A stretch of 56,373 bases of DNA from Longilinea sp035560795 (GTDB taxonomy: Bacteria > Chloroflexota > Anaerolineae > Anaerolineales > Anaerolineaceae): NCBI GenBank assembly GCA_035560795.1, contig DATMYV010000011.1, positions 1 through 56,373 of the forward strand, read 5' to 3'. The notes below the pieces were generated by a model that did no database searches, was not told where the DNA came from, and saw only the letters and a list, made by a program, of their open reading frames with translations. This document shows, piece after piece, positions 8,571 through 15,639 of the stretch (position 1 is its first letter; each line of letters opens with the position of its first letter). The translations under genes were made by a program, and so were the position numbers.

Positions 8571-9419
8571 GTGACAAAGTCTAAAAATAAATTCCTGGCA
8601 GATGTTCTCACCTACACCTTGTTGGTTTTGGGCGCGATTGTCATGCTGGTTCCTTTTCTCTGGATGATATCCGTCTCCTTTCGCATTCCAGCGCAGCAGT
8701 ATTCACGCAACCTGATTCCAAATCCAATTACATTTCAAAATTATGCTAACCTTTTCAAAGACCTGCCGGATAATGCCTTTTATTTCCTGACAGCCAACAG
8801 CTTCAAACTTTCCATCCTGATGGTCATCGGCCAGATTCTAACCTGTTCCATGGCGGCGTTCGTCTTTGCGGTCGCCAAATTTAAAGGCCGGAATTTCCTC
8901 TTTGCGCTGCTGTTGGGCACCCTGATGATCCCTTCCCAGGTTTCCCTGATTCCGAACTTCATCATCTTTAAATACATCGGCCTGATCGGCAGCCAGTGGC
9001 CGCTCATCCTGCCGGCGTTCTGGGGCGGCGCTTTTGGCACTTTCCTGCTGCGCCAGTATTTCCTGACCATCCCGCGCGATCTGGTGGATGCTGCCCGCAT
9101 GGACGGCGCTTCCTTCTTTAATATTTTTTGGAAGATCTACCTGCCGCTGGGGAAACCCGCCGTGGCAGCGCTGGCCATTTTTGTTTTCAAGGATGCCTGG
9201 AATGATTTGCTGCATCCGTTGGTCTATTTGCCTACCGACATGCACCAAACCACGCTGACTGTCGGCCTTTCCTTCTTCCAGCAGCAGCTGGTGATGGGCG
9301 GAAAATTCACTGTACTGATGGCAGGCGCTTTCTTATCCATCCTGCCGCTCTTGATCGTCTTCTTTATCGCCCAAAAGCAATTCATCGAAGGGATTGCTCT
9401 GACCGGCGTGAAGCGCTGA
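8571..9419 (+). CDS. Sugar ABC transporter permease, MalG-type (second system)
   Basis: This 282-residue membrane subunit starts at GTG 8571 after the sequence TAGGAG. It has about six transmembrane helices with the EAA loop near residue 170 (VDAARMDG) and a C-terminus ending in the common A-L-T-G-V-K-R pattern of MalG-type permeases. It completes the second importer. As with the first, no nucleotide-binding subunit is encoded next to it. The GH4 glycosidase gene begins 55 bases later. Confidence 0.92.
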   Translation: MTKSKNKFLADVLTYTLLVLGAIVMLVPFLWMISVSFRIPAQQYSRNLIPNPITFQNYANLFKDLPDNAFYFLTANSFKLSILMVIGQILTCSMAAFVFAVAKFKGRNFLFALLLGTLMIPSQVSLIPNFIIFKYIGLIGSQWPLILPAFWGGAFGTFLLRQYFLTIPRDLVDAARMDGASFFNIFWKIYLPLGKPAVAALAIFVFKDAWNDLLHPLVYLPTDMHQTTLTVGLSFFQQQLVMGGKFTVLMAGAFLSILPLLIVFFIAQKQFIEGIALTGVKR

Positions 9420-9474
9420 GTTTTCCTTTGATTTATCCAATCTTGATCCTAACTAAATCCATGGAGAAATAATC

Positions 9475-10806
9475 ATGACCAAAATCGCATTCATCGGCGC
9501 GGGAAGTCTGGGTTTTACCAGCGAACTTGTCCGCGATATTCTCACCTTCCCGCTTCTCAAGGATGCCCACATTGCCTTGATGGATATCAACCCCGAACGT
9601 CTGGCGTTTGCCAAAACCTCCGTGGCGAAGCTGATTACCGCGGGCAACTACCCTGCCACGGTCAGCGCCACCCTTGAGCGGGCTGAGGCCCTGAAGGACG
9701 CGGATGTAGTGCTTACCACCATTTTGGCGGGCAGCACCGAGGTCTGGCGGCACGATATTGAAATACCCAAAAAATACGGCGTCGACATCAACGTCGGCGA
9801 CACGCGCGGGCCGAGCGGCATTTTCCGTTTCCTGCGCACGCTGCCGCCCATGATGGAAATTGTCCGCGACATGGAAAAATATTGCCCGAACGCCGTCCTG
9901 CTAAACTACACCAACCCAATGGCCATGCTGTGCGCCGCGCTGCAGAAACAAACCTTCATCCGCGTTACAGGCCTGTGCCATTCGGTTCAGGGCAGCGCCA
10001 TGATGCTGGCCGATTGGATCGGCGCGCCTTATAACGAGATCGATTACCTGTGTGCTGGCATCAACCACCAGGCCTGGTATCTTGAATACAATTGGAGGGG
10101 CCAGGACGCTTACCCGTTGATCCACAAAGCCATTACGGAACGACCTGAGATTTACAACGAAGAGATTGTACGCAATGAAATGTACCTGGCGCTGGGCAAG
10201 TATGTCACCGAATCCAGCGGGCACAACTCGGAATACAACGCCTGGTTCCGCAAGCGCCCTGACCTGATTGAAAAGTACTGCACGCACGGCACCGGCTGGA
10301 ATCCGGGTGAGTATGCCTACATATTAAAGGAATACCAGACCACCGAAGCCACCTGGAAGGAGATTGTCAAGGAGGAGCTCGCCAAACCGCTGGGTGTGGA
10401 TGATTTGAAACGGGGCGAGGAATATGCCGCGTCGATTATCAATGCGCTGCAGGGCGGGGAGATGTTTAAGTTCAACGGCAACGTGCAGAACACCCAATTG
10501 ATCACCAATCTGCCACAGGGTGCGTGCGTCGAAGTGCCGGTGCTGGTCGACCGCGCCGGGTTCCATCCCATGCACGTCGGCGCGCTGCCGCCCGAGTGCG
10601 CTTTGCTGACATCCCTCTCGAGCGGGATTGAAGAGCTGGCCATCCAGGGCGCCCTCACCGGCGACCCGGTTGCCATATACCGCGCCATCGCCCACGATCC
10701 GCTCACCATGGCCGTGCTTTCGCTGGCGGAAATTCGCCAGATGACCAACGAGATGTTCGCGCAAAATCAGGAATACCTGCCTGAGTTCAAAATCCACAAA
10801 GTCTAG
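9475..10806 (+). CDS. Family 4 glycoside hydrolase, alpha-galactosidase type
   Basis: GH4 enzymes are cytoplasmic, need NAD+ and a divalent metal, and cleave glycosides by an oxidation-elimination mechanism. This 443-residue protein has the N-terminal dinucleotide motif GAGSLGF, the NYTNP segment, Cys168-His169 in CHSV and His198 in GINHQ, all expected active-site elements. In this family the motif after the metal-binding cysteine separates specificities: CHSV is associated with alpha-galactosidases (MelA-like), whereas CNVP marks 6-phospho-beta-glucosidases. That fits the neighbouring tagatose-6-phosphate genes. An alpha-galacturonidase or other alpha-glycosidase is the main alternative. A second, CNVP-type GH4 is encoded at 48847. 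Confidence 0.88.
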   Translation: MTKIAFIGAGSLGFTSELVRDILTFPLLKDAHIALMDINPERLAFAKTSVAKLITAGNYPATVSATLERAEALKDADVVLTTILAGSTEVWRHDIEIPKKYGVDINVGDTRGPSGIFRFLRTLPPMMEIVRDMEKYCPNAVLLNYTNPMAMLCAALQKQTFIRVTGLCHSVQGSAMMLADWIGAPYNEIDYLCAGINHQAWYLEYNWRGQDAYPLIHKAITERPEIYNEEIVRNEMYLALGKYVTESSGHNSEYNAWFRKRPDLIEKYCTHGTGWNPGEYAYILKEYQTTEATWKEIVKEELAKPLGVDDLKRGEEYAASIINALQGGEMFKFNGNVQNTQLITNLPQGACVEVPVLVDRAGFHPMHVGALPPECALLTSLSSGIEELAIQGALTGDPVAIYRAIAHDPLTMAVLSLAEIRQMTNEMFAQNQEYLPEFKIHKV

Positions 10807-10854
10807 CGTTTTCGGTGCAAGGCTGTCATCCGCCTTGAAGGAAATGGTATTTCA

Positions 10855-11802
10855 ATGAAGTCAATCACGATCGGTAAATTCCGCGGGCTGCAACAAATCG
10901 CGTCAAAGCGCGGAACGTTCACGGCCCTGGCGCTCGACCACCGCCAAAATTTGCGCAAAGCGAACCCGGCTTTTGTCAATAACGAAAGCCTCTCCCGTTT
11001 TAAACTGGATGTGGTGGCGACCCTTGCAAGCCGGGCAACCGCCGTATTGCTGGATCCTGAGGTCTCCGCAGCGCAGGCTATTGCCGGGCGAGACCTTCCC
11101 GGCGATGTCGGCCTGGTGGTAGCCCTTGAATCGACCGGCTATACCGGTGAAGCCACTGCCCGCCGCGCACAAATCATTCCCGGTTGGAGCGTTGAAAAAG
11201 CCAAACGCATGGGTGCCAGCGCGGTCAAACTGCTGGTTTATTACCATCCCGATTCACCCCTGGCGCAGGAAACCGAGGATTTTGTCGCGGCGGTGGCGGA
11301 GGATTGCCAGGAATATGACCTGACGCTGATGCTTGAGCCGCTTTCTTATCCGTTGAAAGAAAATGCCAAATTGTCTTCGGAAGAGAAACGCTATGTGGTG
11401 GTTGAAACTGCCCGCCACCTCTCGCCGCTGAACATTGATGTGCTTAAAGCCGAGTTTCCATTGGATGTGCGGGATACCGATGAATCGCTCTGGTTGGCCG
11501 CCTGTCGGGAGATCTCCGCTGCCAGCGTGGCTCCCTGGATCCTGCTTTCCGCCGCGGTGGATTACGAAACCTTTGTCCGGCAGGTGGTGGCAGCCTGTAC
11601 TGCCGGCGCAAGCGGCATTGCGGTCGGACGCGCGGTGTGGCAGGAAGCAGTAACCCTCGGCGATGCCGAACGGCTGGAATTCCTGCGCTCCACCGCCCGG
11701 CCGCGCCTGGCCCGGCTGACTTCGCTGTGTCACGCATTGGCCAGGCCTTTCACGGATTTTTACACTGCTGCGGCGCCGTTCGACTGGTATAGTTTCTATT
11801 AG
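10855..11802 (+). CDS. lacD: Tagatose-1,6-bisphosphate aldolase, class I (LacD-like)
   Basis: This 315-residue enzyme probably splits tagatose-1,6-bisphosphate into dihydroxyacetone phosphate and glyceraldehyde-3-phosphate. It belongs to the LacD/DeoC-type class I aldolases, which use a Schiff-base lysine. The candidate lysine is Lys198 in DVLKAE. Other LacD-like patterns are ALDHR near residue 26 and KLLVYYHPD near residue 123. It is followed by a PfkB kinase that would supply its substrate. A GatZ/KbaZ homologue also lies in the operon, so the locus mixes parts of the class I and class II tagatose routes. Some LacD relatives act on other ketose bisphosphates, so the exact substrate is not certain. 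Confidence 0.85.
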   Translation: MKSITIGKFRGLQQIASKRGTFTALALDHRQNLRKANPAFVNNESLSRFKLDVVATLASRATAVLLDPEVSAAQAIAGRDLPGDVGLVVALESTGYTGEATARRAQIIPGWSVEKAKRMGASAVKLLVYYHPDSPLAQETEDFVAAVAEDCQEYDLTLMLEPLSYPLKENAKLSSEEKRYVVVETARHLSPLNIDVLKAEFPLDVRDTDESLWLAACREISAASVAPWILLSAAVDYETFVRQVVAACTAGASGIAVGRAVWQEAVTLGDAERLEFLRSTARPRLARLTSLCHALARPFTDFYTAAAPFDWYSFY

Positions 11803-11811
11803 GTCCTGCTT

Positions 11812-12732
11812 ATGAGCGAAACCCCATTCGACATTCTCGTGGCCGGCGAAATCAACCCGGATTTGATACTGACGGGCGATGTAAACCCTGAATTCGACCA
11901 GGTCGAGAAAACCGTTGATTCCGCCGCCCTCACCATCGGCTCATCCTCGGCCATTTTTGCCTGCGGGGCTGCCCGGCTGGGGCTGCGGGTGGCGTTTATC
12001 GGCGTGTGCAGCGAGGATGTCTTCGGCCGTTTCATGCTCGCGGAAATGCAAAAACGTTCCGTGGACGTCAGCAACGTCATCATCCGCGGCGGGCAGACCG
12101 GATTGACCGTGATTCTGAGCAAAGGCGTTGACCGCGCCATCCTGACCTATCCTGGACTGATCGGTGAACTGCAAAGTTCTGATCTCCCAGATGGTTTGCT
12201 CAGCCAGGCGCGCCATTTGCATGTGGCCTCCTACTTCCTGCAAAAAAGACTTCAAGCGGGACTGCCCGCCCTCTTCCGGCAGGCGCGAAAGCTTGGCTTG
12301 ACCACCTCGCTGGATACCAATTACGATCCAACCGGACTTTGGGCTGATTTCGATGATTTGCTATCCGTCACGAACGTGTTTCTGCCCAATGAAAAGGAAG
12401 CACTCTCGATTTCGCGAAAGCATCACCTCGATCAGGCTGCAACCTGGCTGGGTTCGCGGGTGGACGCTCTGGCAGTCAAGCTGGGAGCAGCCGGCGCGCT
12501 TGGGGTGAGCGCATCTCGAAGGATCAGGGCAGCTTCCATCCCTGTCCAGGTGGCCGATACGGTCGGCGCCGGCGATTCGTTTGATGCCGGGTTTCTCTAC
12601 GGGTATCTGCACCAATGGGAATTGGAACGATCCCTGCGCCTGGCTTGCGTATGCGGAGCGCTATCGACGCAAAAACCGGGCGGTACGGACGGCCAACCGA
12701 CCCTGGAAGAGGCCATGATCTATGTATCTTGA
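11812..12732 (+). CDS. PfkB-family carbohydrate kinase, probable tagatose-6-phosphate kinase
   Basis: This 306-residue ribokinase-fold kinase has the PfkB C-terminal signature DTVGAGDSFDAG at about residues 249-260, with Asp255 as the catalytic base. The N-terminal G-G-like sugar-binding segment is replaced by a looser version around residue 40. Placed between a tagatose-bisphosphate aldolase and a GatZ homologue, it most likely phosphorylates tagatose-6-phosphate (LacC role) or another ketose phosphate. It starts nine bases after the aldolase stop and its 3' end overlaps the next gene by 11 bases, so the three are co-translated. Fructokinase or KDG kinase activity cannot be excluded from sequence. 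Confidence 0.85.
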   Translation: MSETPFDILVAGEINPDLILTGDVNPEFDQVEKTVDSAALTIGSSSAIFACGAARLGLRVAFIGVCSEDVFGRFMLAEMQKRSVDVSNVIIRGGQTGLTVILSKGVDRAILTYPGLIGELQSSDLPDGLLSQARHLHVASYFLQKRLQAGLPALFRQARKLGLTTSLDTNYDPTGLWADFDDLLSVTNVFLPNEKEALSISRKHHLDQAATWLGSRVDALAVKLGAAGALGVSASRRIRAASIPVQVADTVGAGDSFDAGFLYGYLHQWELERSLRLACVCGALSTQKPGGTDGQPTLEEAMIYVS

Positions 12733-13981
12733 CGAAATGCTGGCAAAACAAAAACAAGGCGAAGCCAGCGGGATCTTCTCGGTCTGTTCCGCCCATCCAT
12801 ACGTGATCCAGCAGACTCTGCAAACCTGCGAAACCTTTGGGGTTCCGCCGCTCATCGAGGCAACCTGCAACCAGGTCAATCAGTTCGGCGGCTATACCGG
12901 CATGCGGCCGGCCGATTTTGTGCGTTATTTGCGCGGGATTGCTACGCAAAGCGGTTACCCGTTTGAAAAGATCATCCTGGGCGGTGACCACCTGGGTCCG
13001 TCTGTCTGGCAGGACGAACCCGCCGGGTTGGCGATGGCCAAAGCCGAGTCTTTGATCCGGGAGTACGTTGAGGCGGGGTTTGTCAAGATTCACCTGGATT
13101 GCAGCATGCGCCTTGCGGACGATCCTGTTGGCGCTTTAGATATTGAGGTTTCAGCCCAGCGCGCGGCCCATCTGGCCGCGGCAGCCGAAGGCGCAGTTAC
13201 CGGTGATGTGCGTTATGTGATTGGGACGGAAGTTCCCGTTCCTGGCGGCGCGACAGAACACGAGGAGGGCGTGAGCGTTTCGCGCGTTGAAGACGTGCAG
13301 CAAACCATCGCGGTGACGCGCGCGGCTTTTGACCAGCAAGGGCTGCATGCCGCCTGGGAGCGCGTCCTGGCCGTGGTGGTGCAGCCCGGCGTGGAATTTG
13401 GCGATGATTTCGTCCTGGCCTACCAACCGCAGGCTGCCAAGGAACTATCCCGGTTTATCGAGACGCAGCCCATGGTTTATGAGGCCCACTCAACGGATTA
13501 TCAGACGCCGGAGGCGCTCAAGAATTTGGTGAAGGATCACTTTGCTGTTCTGAAGGTTGGTCCGGCTTTGACCTTTGCCTACCGTGAAGGGGTTTTTGCA
13601 CTGGCATCGTTGGAAAATGAACTTTTCCCTCCGCAGGAGCGTTCGAACATTGTTTCCGTTCTGGAGGGTGTCATGTTGGACCAGCCGAAATACTGGGCCA
13701 AATATTATTCCGGTGACGAAAACGAGGTAGCCTTCAAGCGCAAATACTCCTTGAGCGACCGGATCCGTTATTACTGGACGGAAAAGAGAGTTCAAATGGC
13801 TCTTGAGAAGTTGTTGAAAAACCTCAGCCAGAGATCCTTTCCGTTGCCTTTGCTGGAGAGAACCCTGCCGGGATTTTATCAACCGGACGGCCCAGATCCG
13901 GTGGACACGCCAGAACGGATTTTGCTGAGAAAAATCCAGCTTGTCCTGAACGGCTATGCTCAGGCATGTCAGCCTGATTAA
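12722..13981 (+). CDS. gatZ: GatZ/KbaZ-family protein (tagatose-bisphosphate aldolase subunit or C4 epimerase)
   Basis: This 419-residue protein matches the GatZ/KbaZ family throughout: SAHPYVI near residue 22, GGDHLGP near residue 86, HLDCSM near residue 121, GTEVPVPGG near residue 166 and YEAHSTDYQTP near residue 251. GatZ was described as a non-catalytic partner needed by the class II aldolase GatY. No GatY is encoded here; the aldolase at 10855 is class I. Family members from other bacteria have been reported to epimerise ketoses at C4 (tagatose/fructose), and the conserved His and Asp residues are compatible with a metal-dependent activity. An epimerase role is therefore a serious alternative. 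It is the last gene of the sugar operon. Confidence 0.85.
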   Translation: MYLDEMLAKQKQGEASGIFSVCSAHPYVIQQTLQTCETFGVPPLIEATCNQVNQFGGYTGMRPADFVRYLRGIATQSGYPFEKIILGGDHLGPSVWQDEPAGLAMAKAESLIREYVEAGFVKIHLDCSMRLADDPVGALDIEVSAQRAAHLAAAAEGAVTGDVRYVIGTEVPVPGGATEHEEGVSVSRVEDVQQTIAVTRAAFDQQGLHAAWERVLAVVVQPGVEFGDDFVLAYQPQAAKELSRFIETQPMVYEAHSTDYQTPEALKNLVKDHFAVLKVGPALTFAYREGVFALASLENELFPPQERSNIVSVLEGVMLDQPKYWAKYYSGDENEVAFKRKYSLSDRIRYYWTEKRVQMALEKLLKNLSQRSFPLPLLERTLPGFYQPDGPDPVDTPERILLRKIQLVLNGYAQACQPD

Positions 13982-14039
13982 TCCCAGTAATTTTGTAAAA
14001 ACATTCCGGTAAATGCCTTACCAAAAACACAAATAACGG

Positions 14040-14069
14040 TTTTTGTGTCATAATCATTACACACAAAAA
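14040..14069 (+). promoter_or_regulatory. Perfect 9-bp inverted repeat upstream of the molybdenum hydroxylase operon
   Basis: TTTTTGTGT (14040-14048) and ACACAAAAA (14061-14069) are perfect inverted copies across 12 bases. A further half-site, ACACAAA (14028-14033), precedes them and could pair with the first arm instead. The spacer contains CATAAT (14049-14054), a -10-like hexamer. This looks like an operator overlapping a promoter, between the sugar operon and the xdh-type genes. No regulator gene is adjacent. Confidence 0.5.
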
Positions 14070-14075
14070 GAAACC

Positions 14076-14114
14076 GGATGCCGGGCTCAAGGGGGCTTGA
14101 ACGGCTCGCATTCC
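14076..14114 (+). other. Possible structured 5' leader of the molybdenum hydroxylase operon
   Basis: A short stem TCAAG/CTTGA with a GGGG loop (about 14087-14100) is flanked by imperfectly complementary GC-rich arms (14076-14086 and 14102-14114). It lies between the presumed promoter and the ATG at 14156. It does not match a riboswitch class I can identify by eye; a molybdenum-cofactor or purine riboswitch would be the relevant classes to test. Confidence 0.3.
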
Positions 14115-14155
14115 ACCATTTCACTTTGCGTTTGTTTTGGTGCGAGGAGACCCCG

Positions 14156-15052
14156 ATGGTCACGAATACGCATCCAACGCTTCCTGAGTTTGAATACATC
14201 CAGCCAAAGACGCTGGCCGAAGCCAGTGAATTCTTGGCCATGCATGCCACTGAAGCACGTCCTTTTCTGGGAGGGACGGATATCTTCGTGCGTATGCGGG
14301 ATGGATTCCTGACTCCCAAATACCTTGTCGATGTAAAAAATCTGGACGGAACGAACGAGCTGCGTTTCGACCCGCAGTCCGGCTTGACCGTCGGCGCGGC
14401 GGTCTGCATGAACCGCGTTGTCGCTTCGCCTGATGTGCAGCGGATCTACCCGGTGCTCGCGGAGGCTTGCCGGAGCGTAGCCAGCTACCAATTGCGTACG
14501 CGCGCCACGGTTGTCGGGAACATCTGCAACGCCAGTCCCGCTGGCGACACGATCGGGGCCTGCCTGGTGCTGGACGGCGTGCTGAATATTTATGGCAAAG
14601 GCGGTTTGCGCCAGGAAGCGCTTTCAACCTTCTTTCTGGGTCCCGGCAAAACAACCCTAAAACCCGGCGAAATCGTAACCTCCATCAATTTCCCGCTTCC
14701 GCCGCAGGGCTGCGCAGGTGTGTACCTCAAACTTGGACGCAACCGGTTGAGCGACCTGTCGATCGTCGGGGTGACTGTCCTGGCCGCACCCGATTCCAGC
14801 CTGCCCTCCGGTTACCGCATCCGCATCGTGCTGGCATCCGTAGCGCCGGTGCCGCTGGTGGCCAAGCATGCCGAGGAATACCTGGCAGCTCGTCCGGTCA
14901 GTACGGAGTCACTCCTCGAGGCGGTACGCCTGGCCAGTGAAGCCTGTTCGCCCATCGACGACATTCGCGGCAGTGCGCGCTATCGCAAGATGATGGTCAA
15001 AAACCTGACTGCAAAAGCGCTTAACGCAGCCTGGAAGAAACTTCATTTATAA
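14156..15052 (+). CDS. Xanthine dehydrogenase-family FAD-binding subunit
   Basis: This 298-residue protein is the FAD subunit (XdhB/CoxM type) of a three-part molybdenum hydroxylase and passes electrons from the iron-sulfur subunit to an acceptor. The PF00941-type FAD motif GGTDIFVR lies near residue 39, and the second FAD segment VVGNICNASPAGD lies near residue 119. The C-terminal CO-dehydrogenase flavoprotein domain follows. I chose ATG 14156 over an upstream in-frame ATG (14078) because it follows GAGGAG and starts at the conserved N-terminus. The two partner subunits follow in the same direction. Confidence 0.9.
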   Translation: MVTNTHPTLPEFEYIQPKTLAEASEFLAMHATEARPFLGGTDIFVRMRDGFLTPKYLVDVKNLDGTNELRFDPQSGLTVGAAVCMNRVVASPDVQRIYPVLAEACRSVASYQLRTRATVVGNICNASPAGDTIGACLVLDGVLNIYGKGGLRQEALSTFFLGPGKTTLKPGEIVTSINFPLPPQGCAGVYLKLGRNRLSDLSIVGVTVLAAPDSSLPSGYRIRIVLASVAPVPLVAKHAEEYLAARPVSTESLLEAVRLASEACSPIDDIRGSARYRKMMVKNLTAKALNAAWKKLHL

Positions 15053-15110
15053 AACCCTGCAATTGATCTGCCTGTCTCCAACCTGAGCCTAAAAGTCATT
15101 GGAGGAACGC

Positions 15111-15572
15111 ATGTCCTTCCACGAAATCCAACTCACTGTCAATGGAAACCTTGAGCATGTTACGGTACCGTCCAACATGACCCTCATGCACATGCTGCGC
15201 GAAGTAATGGCATTAACCGGGACGAAAAATGGCTGTTCGGCCGGGGAATGCGGCGCATGCACGGTCCTATTAAATGGAGAACCGGTCAACAGCTGCATGG
15301 TGCTGGCGGCCGAATGCGACGGCGCCGTGGTGATTACGGTCGAAGGCCTGGCGGGAGATCCGCTGCAGGATGCTTTGATCCATACGGGCGGTGTGCAATG
15401 CGGTTTTTGCACGCCGGGCGTCCTGATCTCGGCCAGGGCGCTGCTCAACCGCAACCCCAATCCGAATGATGAAGAGATTAAAGAAGCGCTGGTCGGAAAC
15501 CTGTGCCGCTGCACCGGATACGTGCGCATCATCGATGCTGTCAAGGAAGCGGCCCGCGTGAAAACCCAATGA
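15111..15572 (+). CDS. Xanthine dehydrogenase-family 2x[2Fe-2S] subunit
   Basis: This 153-residue electron-transfer subunit (CoxS/XdhC type) has both expected clusters. The plant-ferredoxin-type cluster uses Cys42, Cys47, Cys50 and Cys62 (GCSAGECGAC). The second uses Cys97, Cys100, Cys132 and Cys134 (QCGFC and CRC). The length is standard. GGAGG immediately precedes ATG 15111, so the in-frame TTG at 15099, which lies in the ribosome-binding region, is rejected as start. It sits between the FAD and molybdenum subunits, the common CoxM-S-L order. Confidence 0.93.
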   Translation: MSFHEIQLTVNGNLEHVTVPSNMTLMHMLREVMALTGTKNGCSAGECGACTVLLNGEPVNSCMVLAAECDGAVVITVEGLAGDPLQDALIHTGGVQCGFCTPGVLISARALLNRNPNPNDEEIKEALVGNLCRCTGYVRIIDAVKEAARVKTQ

Positions 15573-15598
15573 ACTTGAGCAAATCTCCCTGCTTTCGT

Positions 15599-15619
15599 AG
15601 GGCGTGCCTCGGCACGCGC
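15599..15619 (+). repeat. Short REP-like palindrome
   Basis: GGGCGTGCC and GGCACGC form a 7-bp perfect hairpin around TC, within a GTAGGG context at 15598-15619. It resembles the small GTAGGG-headed palindromes scattered between genes in many environmental bacterial genomes. It lies between the [2Fe-2S] and molybdenum subunit genes and could modulate the mRNA there. No second copy was spotted in this window. Confidence 0.45.
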
Positions 15620-15639
15620 TCCTGATCAAGAGGCAACCT

